64,000 bases of DNA, taken from positions 97,239,500 through 97,303,499 of the forward strand of contig NC_090034.1 in the NCBI RefSeq assembly GCF_037176765.1, in the 5' to 3' direction. The notes beneath the pieces were generated by a model that worked only from the letters and a program-made list of their open reading frames with translations, was not told the origin of the DNA and did not search any database. Positions 26,713 to 37,123 of this stretch are shown here, in pieces. The stretch's first letter is position 1; each line of letters opens with the position of its first letter. This DNA is from Anolis sagrei. Lineage: Eukaryota; Chordata; Lepidosauria; Squamata; Anolidae. A program made the position numbers and the translations under genes.

Positions 26713-28058
26713 ACGCCTCACGGGGATGGGTCTCGGAGGTACTGTTTTGCAGTGGCTCCAGTCATTCCTAGAGGGTCGATCTCAGAAGGTGTTACTGGGA
26801 GACACCTGTTCAACCCCACAACCGTTGGCTTGTGGGGTTCCTCAGGGTTCAGTACTGTCTCCCATGTTGTTCAACATCTACATGAAGCCGCTGGGTGAGA
26901 TCATCCGGAGTTTCGGGGTACGGTGTCATCTGTACGCGGATGATGTCCAACTCTGTCACTCCTTTCCACCTGCTACTAAGGAGGCTGTTCAGGTCCTGAA
27001 CCGGTGCTTGGCCGCTGTGAGGGTCTGGATGAGGGCGAACAAATTGAAATTGAATCCAGACAAGACAGAGGTACTCCTGGTCAGTCGCAAGGCCGAACAG
27101 GGTATAGGGTTACAGCCTGTGTTGGATGGGGTCGCACTCCCCTTGAAGACACAGGTTCGCAGCTTGGGTGTGACCCTGGACTCATCGCTGAGCCTGGAAC
27201 CCCAGGTTTCGTCGGTGACCAGGGGAGCATTTGCACAATTAAAACTCGTGCGCCAGCTGCGACCATACCTTGGGAAGTCTGACTTGGCCACGGTAGTCCA
27301 TGCTCTGGTTACATCCCGCTTAGACTACTGCAACGCTCTCTACGTGGGGTTGCCCTTGAAGACTGCTCGGAAGCTTCAAATGGTCCAACGTTCGGCAGCC
27401 AGGTTGCTAACAGGAGCGGCACTCAGGGAGCACACCACTCCTCTGTTGCGCCAGCTCCACTGGCTGCCAATCTGCTACCGGGCACAATTCAAGGTGCTGG
27501 CTTTAGCCTATAAAGCCCTAAACGGTTCTGGCCCTACTTACCTCTCCGAACGCATCTCCTCCTATGAACCGACTAGGACATTAAGATCGTCTGGGGAGGC
27601 CCTGCTCTCGGTCCCGCCCGCATCGCAGGCGCGGTTGGCGGGGACGAGAGACAGGGCCTTCTTGGTGGTGGCCCCTCGGCTGTGGAACGCCCTACCTGTG
27701 GACATCTGACAGGCCCCTTCACTGCTGGCATTCCGGAGGAAGGTCAAGACTTGGCTTTACGAACAAGCGTTTGGCTAAATAGTGCAATGAAATACAGTAA
27801 GATGGTACAACTGAACATAGGAATTGGTATAAAGGATTATGATTACGGATTCTGATTCTGATTTGTTTGCTGAGGCGCACGTCTATGATAATGATTGTTT
27901 TTGACTTGATAATGTTGTATAGTGTATTTTAATTGCCTTTTTGATGTTGTTGTGTTGATCTTTACTATGTAAACCGCCTTGAGTCGCCATCTCGGCTGAG
28001 AAAGGCAGTATAGAAGTAAAGCAAATAAATAAATAAACAACAACAACAACAACAACAG
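26713..28058 (+). mobile_element. L2-clade LINE, 5'-truncated, young
   Basis: Frame 26726-27709 (327 aa) covers the RT from motif A side onward: ACGVPQGSVLSPMLFNIYMK, catalytic YADD, then LHWLPICYRAQFKVLALAYK and DRAFLVVAPRLWNALP. These are L2-clade hallmarks. The frame ends at TGA 27707-27709, where relatives have CGA; the same frame runs on through QAPSLLAFRRKVKTWLYEQA to a TAA, so it is one CpG-type stop from the natural end. The 3' UTR ends TGTAAACCGCCTTGAGTCGC plus AAATAAATAAAT. It is a fragment, not a host gene. Confidence 0.93.
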
Positions 28059-28850
28059 GAGCAACCCCAGGGGCTATCCAGTCCAACCATTCTGCCATGC
28101 AGGAAATTAAGAAAGGAAAGGGGATCTGGGCTATCCCAATAGCCATGTTTTTCAAGCCTGTGAGGCCAAGAGAGTGTAACTCACCCAAAGTGCTTAAATT
28201 GGAAAAAAAATCCTAAAAATCAGTGGATGACCAGATCTTTTTGAAACTTTGCAGGAATGATGCTCAACTCATGTTCTGTCACTGTTGAGAAATTCAAGTG
28301 GATACCCCTTTTGGTATTTTTAAAAAAGACATTTAATTTGCAAAATTTTTAATATTTTCCTAAAATTCAGTGGATGACCAAAACATCTTGAAACTTGGCA
28401 GGCTTACAGTGGTCAATGTGGTCTTTAAAGCCTAAACCAAGACTTACAAATAGATCATAAGGGATGCGAAGATGGAGGAAGAGGGTTGGGGAAGCCTTTT
28501 GCTCCTAGAGATAAGAGCAAAAAGAACACATTCTTCAAATACATTTGGAGCAGCCCTGCGAAGGAGGCAGGTGGGATTACGAAAGACTTAAAGGGAAATA
28601 AGGAGGCTTTTCCCTGCAAAGCTCAAACAAATTCTTTTCAGCTGTCTTTTGCAGCTGAAGACATGAAACAGGGAAGCAAACCTTTCCGGAAAAGAATCTG
28701 AGGAATGGAGGCAAACAAAGGTGACAAGGCTTAGTTCTCAGGGTCAAATCGGCACGCAGGGCACCATTACAACTGCTGTTCTCATTATTTTTTATCCGAC
28801 ATCAAAACTGGTAACAACATATATTAAGTGATAGAAATACAAAATATATG
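28059..28850. other. intergenic, mostly unrecognised
   Basis: 28070-28110 is a CR1 tip (CCAACCATTCTGCCATGCAGG in part). A diverged direct repeat (CAGTGGATGACCA near 28221 and 28369, each followed by CTTGAAACTT or TTGAAACTTT) is the only other structure seen. Confidence 0.4.
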
Positions 28851-29051
28851 TGGGTTGTTGTAAGTTTTCCAGGCTATATGGCCATGTTCTAGAGGCATTT
28901 TCTCCTGACATTTCGCCTGCATCTATGGCAAGCGATGCTTGCCATAGATGCAGGCGAAACGTCAGGAGAAAATGCCTCTAGAACATGGCCATATAGCCCA
29001 GAAAACCTACAACAACCCAGTGATTCCGGCCATGAAAGCCTTCGACAATAC
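28851..29051. mobile_element. Penelope-like element, head-to-head dimer with one target duplication
   Basis: Two 3' tips face outward: antisense TGGGTTGTTGTAAGTTTTCC.. at 28851-28933 and sense ..GAAAACCTACAACAACCCAG at about 28935-29051. The dimer is flanked by ACAAAATATATG at 28839-28850 and 29052-29063, a perfect 12-bp duplication. Confidence 0.92.
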
Positions 29052-29182
29052 ACAAAATATATGATTTTACAAAGAAATTATCTATAGAGTTTAAATATTA
29101 GGCCTTAAAAATATTTTGTTCTAGTTGTAAACTGGCATCAAGCTGACTTAGGGTTATGGTGGTTCTATGAGTGAGGATTCAC

Positions 29183-29852
29183 TATGTCTTACTTACTTAG
29201 GCGATCCCTCGTAGTCCGAGGATGATGGTCCTCCAAGTGTAGTATCCTGGCGGTGGGTCCGTAGGTGACTGTTGAGCCCTATTCTTGATCTGCATCTTCT
29301 ATCACTGTGAAGGCATTGGTTTCCAGGTGGAAGGTGGACCCCGGTTGGGGTTGGCTTGACGCGCCTTCCTCTTGGCATGTTTCTCTCTTTCGCCCTCCAT
29401 TCGTGCCTCTTCAAATTCTACAGCACTGCTGGTCACAGCTGACCTCCAGCTGGAGCACTCACAGGCCAGGGCTTCCCAGTTCTCAGGGTCTATGCCAGAG
29501 TTCTTAAGGCTGGCTTTGAGCCCATCTTGAGCTGTCCACCTCTGCCTTCCTCTTGGCATGTTTCTCTCTTTCGCCCTCCATTCGTGCCTCTTCAAATTCT
29601 ACAGCACTGCTGGTCACAGCTGACTTCCAGCTGGAGTGCTCACGGGTCAGGGCTTCCCAGTTCTCAGGGTCTATTCGAGAGTTCTTAAGGCTGGCTTTGA
29701 GCCCATCTTGAGCTGTCCACCTGTGCCTTCCTCTTGACACGCTTCTCCCTTTCGCCCTCCATTCGTGCCTCTTCAAATTCTGCAGCACTGCTGGTCACAG
29801 CTGACTTCCAGCTGGAGCGCTCAAGGGCCATGGCTTCCCAGTTCTCTGTCAC
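29183..29852 (-). mobile_element. LINE-V 3' part, antisense, with internal 181-bp tandem repeat
   Basis: Reverse tail CTTACTTACTTAGGCGATCC, then the finger (minus strand QCLHSDRRCRSRIGLNSHLR). From 29364 a 181-bp unit (CCTTCCTCTTGGCATG..) is repeated at 29545 and 29726, 2.7 copies in all. Each unit encodes DPENWEAL..SSWRSAVTSS and EEARMEGEREKHAKRKA. Confidence 0.88.
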
Positions 29853-30129
29853 CCATTCAGTATGTCACTCAGTCATCAATTCATTAAAAGGATAAGTGTG
29901 AATGATCTTTAAAAAGAACACTGCTTCTGTAATCGGTGCCCCAGGGCTCTGTAAAAGATAGTTCAGAATCAGGGAATTCATAGTTTTGCCAAGGACACCA
30001 GGCGGGAATGATCCCATAATCCCCTATAACTTTTATGAACTCTCATGAACTTTTTAAGGAACTTTTAGGAACTTTTATAAACTTTAATAGACTTTGGGTT
30101 GGCTGAAATCAATTCCCCTTTGACCCTGC
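29853..30129. other. intergenic, no feature recognised
   Basis: Ordinary AT-rich DNA leading into the octamer array; a short run of AACTTTT-type steps lies near 30040-30090. Confidence 0.35.
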
Positions 30130-31269
30130 ATGCCTTGGAGTGTTTGTTTCCAAGAGATCCAAAGGGGGCGTTGTGTGGGAGGCGTGGTTATGCAAATAAC
30201 CCTCATTGGCTTTGGTTCTTAAGGGGGCGTGCCCTGCTCCACAGAAGGCGTGGCCATGCAAATAAGCCCATCGGCTTCGTTTCTAACGGGGCGGGGCCTG
30301 CTCCAGGGGAGGCGCGGCCATGCAAATCACCCTCATTGGCTTCGTTCTGGAGGGGGCGTGCCCTACAGCACAGAAGGCTCTTTCATGCAAATAAGCCCTA
30401 TTAAGTTTGATTCTAACGGGGCGGGGCCTACTCCGAGAGGCGCGGCCATGCAAATCACTCTCATTGGCTCCGTTCTGGAGGGGGCGTGCCCTGCTACACA
30501 GAAAGCTTGGCCATGCAAATAAGTCCCATCGGCTTTGTTCTAAAGGGGGCGGGACCTGCTCTGAGAGAGGCGCGGCCATGCAAATCAACCATATTGGCTT
30601 TGGTTCTGGAGGGGGCGTGCCCTGCTACACAGAAGGCGTGGCCATGCAAATAAGCACATCAGCTTTGTTTCTAACGGGGCGGGGCCTGCTCCAGGGGAGG
30701 CGCGGCCATGCAAATAAGCCTTATAGGGTTGTATCTAATGGGGCAGGGCCTGCTCCGAGGGAGGCGCGGCCATGCAAATTGCCCATCGACTTAGGTTCTA
30801 AAGGGGGCGGGACAATACAAATATAAGAATCCTTGGAGTGTTTATTTCCAAAAGATCCAAAGGGGGCGTTGTGTGGGAGGCGTGGTTATGCAAATACCAC
30901 TCATTGGCTAGTGTTCCAGAGGGGGCGTGCCCTGCTTCCCAGAAGGCGCGGCCATGCAAATAAGACTTATAGGGTTGTATCTAACGGGGCGGGGCCTGTT
31001 CCGAGGGAGGCGCGGCCATGCAAATCACCCTCATCGGCTTTGGTTCTGAAGAGGGAGGGCGTGCCATGCAAATAAGCCTTATAGGGTTTGTTTCTAACGG
31101 GGCGGGGCCTATTCCGAGGGAGGCGCGGCTATGCAAATCACCCTCATTGGTTTGTGTTCTGGAAGGGGCGTGTCCTGCTCCACAGAAGGCGCGGCCATGC
31201 AAATAAGCCCTATAGAGTTTGTATTTAACGGGGCGGGGCCTGTTCCGAGGGAGGCGCGGCCATGCAAAT
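30130..31269 (+). promoter_or_regulatory. CpG-rich minisatellite with 17 exact octamer motifs upstream of the Rho-like gene
   Basis: Exact ATGCAAAT starts at 30190, 30256, 30320, 30385, 30448, 30513, 30578, 30644, 30708, 30772, 30888, 30954, 31018, 31066, 31131, 31197 and 31262; spacing is 63-66 bp except for 116 and 48. Two unit types roughly alternate. One has a GC box (GGGGCGGGGC, six perfect) before the octamer and often CATTGGCT (inverted CCAAT) after it. The other has GGGGCGTGCCCTG and ATGCAAATAAG. A 65-bp leader (CCTTGGAGTGTTTGTTTCC..) opens the array at 30132 and again near 30832, so a half of about 700 bp looks duplicated. The last octamer is 109 bp before the start codon. POU factors (Oct1/Oct2) bind this octamer, Sp factors the GC box and NF-Y the CCAAT box. 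A promoter role is inferred from position and content. Confidence 0.8.
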
Positions 31270-31377
31270 GAGCCTCCTCCCGGGACCCCGCGCAGCCCAG
31301 GTGGCGGCGCCTCATTCCGGGTCTGTCCGGCGCCGAGGCAGGTTGTCCCTCCTCCTTCCTTCCTTGCTTCCCTGGCG

Positions 31378-34300
31378 ATGCCTCCGCAGGAGCTCCCTCC
31401 GGTTCCCCCGCACGCTCCCCGCCGGCGCCTGCAGGAGGAGGCGTCCTCGCCGCCGCTGCGGAGCCTGGAGTGCGTGCTGCTGGGCGACGGCGCCGTGGGC
31501 AAGACCAGCCTGGCGCTCAGCTACAGCACCAACGGCTTCCCCGCGCGCTACGTGCCCACCGCCCTCGACCGCTTCTCCGGTCAGTCCACCACACTTCTCT
31601 AGTCTCACTGGAGGCGGGTTGGCTTACCCTTCTCACCCATGGGAGGGGAGATCCGAAGCTTTTCCCTCTCCTTTCTGGTGTCCTGATCCTGTTTTGGAGA
31701 TGTTTACACTTTTGTTGAGGTATGTTTGGAAATTCTCAATAAAAATACTATTTTTTGCTTTTTTCCCCTTAGCTGTGGTTCAAGTGGATGGGTCTCCTAT
31801 CCGGCTGCAGCTGTGTGACACCGCAGGACAGGTAAGGCATCCTCATCCCCATTGCATTATTATTATAATACAGCCTTATTGTGATCATAATAATAATTAT
31901 TATTGCATTATTGTTATTATTATACTGCCTTATTGTGATTATTATTATTATTAAATTATTATTATTATACTGCCTTATTGTGATTATTATTATTATTATA
32001 CTGCCTTATTATGATCATTATTATTATTATTCCATAATTATTATTAAGTTAGTGTATTCCATAATTATTATTAAGTTAGTGTATTATTATTTTACCATAT
32101 TATCATATTTTTGCCTTATTATTTTATTTCACTATTATTATTTTGCCATAATATTATTATTGCATTATTTTTTGCTGTATTATTATAATTATTTTATTAT
32201 TGCGTTATTATATATTGCCATATTAATATTGTTATCATTGTTGCATTATTATTCTTGCCTTATTATTATTTTATTGTTGCATTATTTTTGCAAATATTAT
32301 GCAATGTTATTACATTATTATTTTACCATATTTTATTTGACTGTTATTATTTTGCCATATTATTATTATTGCATTCTTTTTGCTGTATTATTATCATTAT
32401 TTTATTATTGCATCATTATATATTATTTTATTGCCATAATAATATTGTTGCATTGTTATTCTTGCCTTATTATTATTTTATTGAATTATTATGGTATTAT
32501 TTTGCCATATTATTATCATTATTGTTGCATTACTATTATTACCTTATTATTTTACTGCAGTATTATTATTATTTTGACAATATTCTCATTATTATTGCAA
32601 TATCATTCTAGCCTTATTATTTTATTGAATTATTATGGTATTATTATTTTATTATCATTATCGTTGCATTACTATTATTGCCTTATTATTTCACTGTAGA
32701 AGTATTATTATTTTGACAATATTCTCATTATTATTGCAATATCATTCTTGCCTAATTATTTTATTGCACTATTATTATGCTATATTGTCATTATTGCTGT
32801 ATTATTGTTTTATTGCATTATTTTGCCACATTATTATCATCATTGCTCTTGCATTAATATTTTTACTGTGGAATCAAAGTGCTATAACTTCGTAGTGTGA
32901 ACAGGCCCAAGATGTCTCTTCCTCGTTGAGCTTATTAGTCATTTCAAAATAAACCATTCTTGAGTTTGAAAGTGGAAGCTCCTCTGTTGACATTCACCCT
33001 GTGTTGAAAGAGATTTATTCTTTTCTTATAGGAGGGAGTTGATAACAGAGCTAAAAATATATTCAAAGGCACCGACTTCCTTGCAGGTTTTATCGACCTG
33101 ACCTGATATAAAAAGTTGGAAAATCCCTAGAAGTCTTATCCAACTGATCTGGAGATGGCAAAAGATAAATACCCAGGGAATCGTGTTTATTTTGGGTTTG
33201 CAAGGACTTGCGGAAGGCGTTGAAACAGGGTGGGAATTCTGCGGTTTGCCCATTAAGGTGTAGGTTCCTGTTTGTTTGTACTGAATGCCCCGAAGCCGGA
33301 TAACTGTTATTTAAAACTTGCCTTGATGTAGAAGGAGGCATTGAACCCATTTGAAAAGGTACATCGTGAGTCGGATGGTTCGTTCCTGACCTCTCTCTCC
33401 CAGCAATCCTTCCCACTCAATTGCAAACTATGCATTTTAATGTATTGTCGAAGGCTTTCGTGGCCGGAATCACTGGGTTGTTGTAGGTTTTTTCGGGCTA
33501 TATGGCCATGGTCTAGAGGCATTCTCTCCTGACGTTTCACCTAGATCTATGGCAAGCATCCTCAGAGGTAGTGAGGTCTGTTGGAACTAGGAAAAAGGGT
33601 TTATATATCTGTGGAATGACCAGTGGTTCTCAACCTTCCTAATGCCATGACCCCTTAATGCAGTTCCTCATGTTGTGGTGACCCTCAACCATAAAATTAT
33701 TTTCGTTGCTACGTCATAACTATAATTTTACTACTGTTAGGAATTGTAATGTAAATATCTGATATGATGTATTTCCATTCACTGGACCAAATTTGGCACA
33801 AATACCCAATATGCCCAAATTTGAATAGTGGTGGGGTTGTGGGCGGTGTAATTTTCTCATTTGGGAGTTGAAGTTGCTGGGATTTATAGCTCACCTACAA
33901 TCAAGGAGCATTCTGAACTCCACCAATGATGGAATTGGGCCAAATTTGGTACTCAGAACTCCCATGACCAACAGAAAATACAGGAAGGCATTGGTGGGCA
34001 TTGGGAGTTGTAGTTCACCTACATCCAGAGAGCACTGTGGACAATGATAGATCTGGACCATCAAATTTGGTACAAAAACTCAATATGCCCAAATGTGAAC
34101 ATTGGTGGAGTTTGGAGAAAATAGACCTTGGCCTTTGGAGTTGTAGTTGCTGGGATTTAGAGTTCACCTATAATCAAGGAGCATTCTGAACCCTACCAAT
34201 GATAAAACTGGGCCAAACTTCCCACGCAGAACTTCCATGACCAACAGAAAATACTGTGTTTTCTGGTGGTTTTTGGTGACCCCTCTGACACCCCCTCGTG

Positions 34301-35472
34301 ACTCCTCCAGGGGTCCCGACCCCCAGGTTGAGAAACACTGGTCTAGAGGCATTCTCTCCTGACATTTGGCCTGCATCTATGGCAAGCATCCTCAGAGGTT
34401 GTGAGGTCTGTTGGAACTAGGAAAAAGGGGTTTATATCTCTGTGGAATGACCAGGGTGAGACAAAGGACTCTTGTCTGCTGGAGCTAGGTGTGAATGCAT
34501 TTTAAATTTGCATTGTATTACTATTGGTCTTTAGTCTTTTGTTTTATCTCTTTATCTTAACTATGGGTTGCTGTGAGTTTTCATGGCTGTCAGGCCATGT
34601 TCCAGAAGCATTCTCTCCTGATGCTCGTTTCACCCACATCTATGGCAGAAGTTGTGAAGTATATTGGAAACTTATGGAATAATCTTAATAATAATCTTAA
34701 GATCATCTAGGGAGGTCCTGGTCTCGTTACCGCCTTTGTCACAAGTACGTTTGGCGGAGACGAGAGACAGGGCTTTCTCGGTGGTGGCCCCTCGGCTAAC
34801 AGGACCTGCCCCGTTAGATTTATTTATTTAGAGCTTTTATAATCCGGTCTTCTTGACCTCCGAAGAGGGACTCAGGCCAGCTAACAGCAGAAAATTCAAC
34901 ACAAATATAGTAAACATCATAGCATCATAATACATTAATACAAAATACATTAAAATACAGATCATACAATATCATACAATTACAAAAGCCAGGTCGTCAG
35001 AATAAAATCACAAACTCATCACCATCCGCCAGTGTGGTCAGCTGTTATTGACTCAATCATCATTCTGCAAATGCTATATTCCAAAGCCAGGTTTTTACCA
35101 GCTTTCTGAAGGTCAGGAGGGAAGAGGCAGATCTAATCTCCAACGGGAGAGAGTTCTAGAGCCGAGGGGCCGCCACCGAGAAGGCCCTGTCCCTCGTCCC
35201 CACCAGATATTAGATCGGCCACCTCCCTTTTAACTTTCTGGAAAAAAGTCAAGCTGTGGCTTTTTGAACAAGCATTTAACTGACATAGGAAAATGGAATG
35301 ACGACAATGAGACCGGACAATGTTTTTAACAAGGAGATAGTATGAATTTATATTTTATAGATTTATTTAGTTTTTATTATATGTTATGTTTTAAATTGTA
35401 TTTATGATACTGTAAGCATTTAATTTTACCCTGTTAACAGCCTTGAGAAAGGCAGTATACAAATACAGCAAA

Positions 35473-35503
<31 letters not shown>

Positions 35504-37123
35504 ATGTCAAGGGTGGGAGAAAGAACTCTTGTCTGTTGGAGGCAAGTGTGAATTTTGCAATTGGCCACCTTGATTAGCATTGAATAGGCTTGCAGCTTCA
35601 AAGCATGGCTGATTTCTGCCTGGGATAATCCTTTGTTGAGAGGTGTTAGCTGGCCCTGATTATTTCCTGTCTGGAATTCCCTTGCTTTTCGGGTGTTGTT
35701 CTTTATTTACTGTCCTGATTTAAGAGTTTTTTAAAATATTGGTAGCCAGATTTTGTTCATTGTCATGGTTTCCTCCTTTCTGTTGAAGCTGTCCACACGC
35801 TTGTGGATTTCAGTGGCTTCTCTGTGTAGTCTGACATGGTGGTTGTGAGAGTAGTCCAGCATTTCTATGTTCTGAAATAATATGCTGTGTCCAGGTTGGT
35901 TCATCAGGTGCTCTGCTATAGCTGACTTCTCAGGCTGAATTAGTCTGCACAAGCCATTGGCCACCTAATCAAGGTGGCCAGTGGCAACATTCACACTTGC
36001 CTCAAGCGGACAAGAGTTCTTTCTCCCACCCTGGACATCATTTCAGATATATAAACCTCGCTTGCCTTGATTCCAACAGACCTCACAACTTCTGATGCCT
36101 TCCATAGATGTAGGTGAAACGTCAGGAGAGAATGCTTCTGGAACATGGTCAGACAGCCTGGAAAACTCACAGCAACCCATAGTTAAGATACATAGATAAA
36201 ACAAAAGACTAAAGACTAATAATAGTTCACTGCATATTGTATTACTATTGGTTTTTAGTTTTTGATATAATTCATATCTATATATATAGGATTTCTTTGA
36301 CCCCCCCCCCCCCAAAGACATCTCTAAAGATGTGGTAGAATTGCAGGTGCCTTTCTATATATATGAAAGTATGTATGTATGTTGGTTTGTGTACCCTCTA
36401 CTCTGGGCCCAAAAGGGGTGGTTTTCTTTATTTTTTAAAACCCCTCAATTGTTGTAAGCTAGATAACGCACAATAACAATGGAGTTATTCTATTATATTC
36501 TATAATGAAGGGCGAATGTGCCAAGGTCGGTCCTGATCCATCAAACTATGTGGGAGCCTTTGTGGTACAAACCCACATAAATACATACATACATTTTTGA
36601 TAGGTGGTTATTATGCAGACCAAGGACCTAAACAATGCGCTTCTTGCCTTCTTTCTCTCCTTCTTGCCCACAGGACGAATTTGACACGCTGCGCCAGGTC
36701 TTCTACCCGAAGGCGGACATCCTCCTGCTGTGCTTCAGCGTGGTGGCGCCCACCTCTTTCCAAAACATTGCCGACAAGTGGTACCCTGAAGTGCGGCGCC
36801 ACTGCCCCTCCACCCCGGTGCTGCTGGTGGGCACCCAGTCTGACCTGCGCCAGGATGTCAAGGTGCTGATCGCTTTGGCCCGTCGCCGAGAGAAGCCTGT
36901 GGCCCCCGGTGCCGCCCGGGCACTCTCCGTGAAGCTGGGCCTGGTGGGTTACCTGGAGTGCTCTGCCCTCACTCAGCACAACCTCAAGGAGGTGTTTGAC
37001 ACGGCCATCGCGGTGGGGCTGCGGCACCCTGAACACCCCTTGCCGAAGGCGCGCAGGAGCCCTGCTAGCTGCCTCCGAACGCTCTCCAAAGCCTGGTGGA
37101 GGAAGTGCGTGTGTGTGCGGTAG
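31378..37123 (+). CDS. Rho GTPase of the RHOU/RHOV (Wrch/Chp) group, three exons, complete
   Basis: Atypical Rho proteins of this group bind GTP with fast exchange, sit on plasma and endosome membranes through palmitoylation, and act on PAK, actin and adhesion. Exons: 31378-31579, 31773-31831 and 36674-37123 (TAG), giving 236 aa. Seen: Pro/Arg-rich N-terminus ([11 protein letters not shown], possible SH3 ligand); P-loop GDGAVGKTS 36-44; switch [16 protein letters not shown] 83-87, preceded by Cys82 as in RHOU, where most Rho proteins have Trp; GTQSDLR 140-146; ECSALTQ 182-188. The end [13 protein letters not shown] resembles the RHOU tail (SKSWWKKYCCFV) but adds a final Arg, and there is no CAAX box. 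The body is closest to RHOU, while the 236-aa length equals human RHOV. Its place between MIA and RAB4B argues for a third paralogue. The start has a CpG-rich context, and the octamer array lies just upstream. Confidence 0.93.
31855..32870. repeat. (ATT)n-type low-complexity array in the Rho-like intron 2
   Basis: About 1 kb of TTA/ATT steps broken by TTGCCATA, TTGCATTA and CTGCCTTATTG. A unit near 32573-32640 recurs near 32713-32780 (TTTTGACAATATTCTCATTA). The long Ile/Leu/Tyr frame across it is an artefact of the triplet period. Confidence 0.93.
32871..33440. other. Rho-like intron 2, unique stretch
   Basis: No exon or repeat recognised. 33430-33440 (ATGCATTTTAA) is the left target copy of the next PLE. 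Confidence 0.4.
33441..34494 (-). mobile_element. Penelope-like element 3' end, antisense, enclosing a hAT
   Basis: It opens TGTATTGTCGAAGGCTTTCG and closes GAGCTAGGTGTGA. The target duplication is ATGCATTTTAA at 33430-33440 and 34495-34505. A 110-bp part of the PLE is present twice, at 33511-33620 and 34341-34451, either side of the hAT. Confidence 0.87.
33621..34340 (+). mobile_element. SPIN-like hAT inside the PLE, bounded by a 110-bp direct repeat
   Basis: CAGTGGTTCTCAACCTTCC to GGTTGAGAAACACTG, 720 bp. The usual 8-bp duplication is absent (GGAATGAC against GTCTAGAG). Instead the two PLE segments described above abut its ends. Confidence 0.88.
34565..36175. mobile_element. Penelope-like element, head-to-head, split by L2 copies
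   Basis: Antisense 34565-34680 (GGGTTGCTGTGAGTTTTCAT) resumes at about 35504-35950. Sense 35951-36175 ends CTCACAGCAACCC. The minus strand at 35731-35964 codes for [20 protein letters not shown]. Flanking host DNA is partly inverted (34527-34564 against 36176-36218). Confidence 0.82.
34685..35503. mobile_element. L2-type LINE 3' end (+) with a second L2 (-) inserted in it
   Basis: The sense parts 34690-34815 (GAGAGACAGGGCTTTCTCGG) and 35205-35503 (TTTCTGGAAAAAAGTCAAGC, tail AAATAAATAAAT) belong to one copy. 34816-35197 is antisense, from TTATTTATTTAGAGC to CTGTCCCTCGTCCCC. Confidence 0.82.
36176..36673. other. end of Rho-like intron 2; C run; short inverted termini
   Basis: A C run at 36301-36313. 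36366-36600 has inverted ATGTATGTATG..CATACATACAT ends with TTGGTTTGTGTA against TACAAACCCACA, perhaps a small DNA element. The acceptor for exon 3 is CCCACAG at 36667-36673. Confidence 0.45.

Noticed and set aside
26726-27709. 327-aa frame as a possible host gene
   Set aside because: It has RT motifs and L2-clade C-terminal wording, a LINE tail, and is 5'-truncated.
30099-31075. Open frames across the octamer array (RGHAN and CKSPS repeats)
   Set aside because: The unit length of about 65 bp is not a multiple of three, frames shift between units, and there is no start context or domain; this is GC-rich repeat DNA.
31881-32895. Open frames up to 272 aa of Ile, Leu and Tyr
   Set aside because: Product of the (ATT)n array in a Rho-like gene intron.
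33511-34451. Direct repeats around a hAT as long terminal repeats
   Set aside because: They are pieces of a Penelope-like element, and the sequence between them is a non-coding hAT; no LTR element features.
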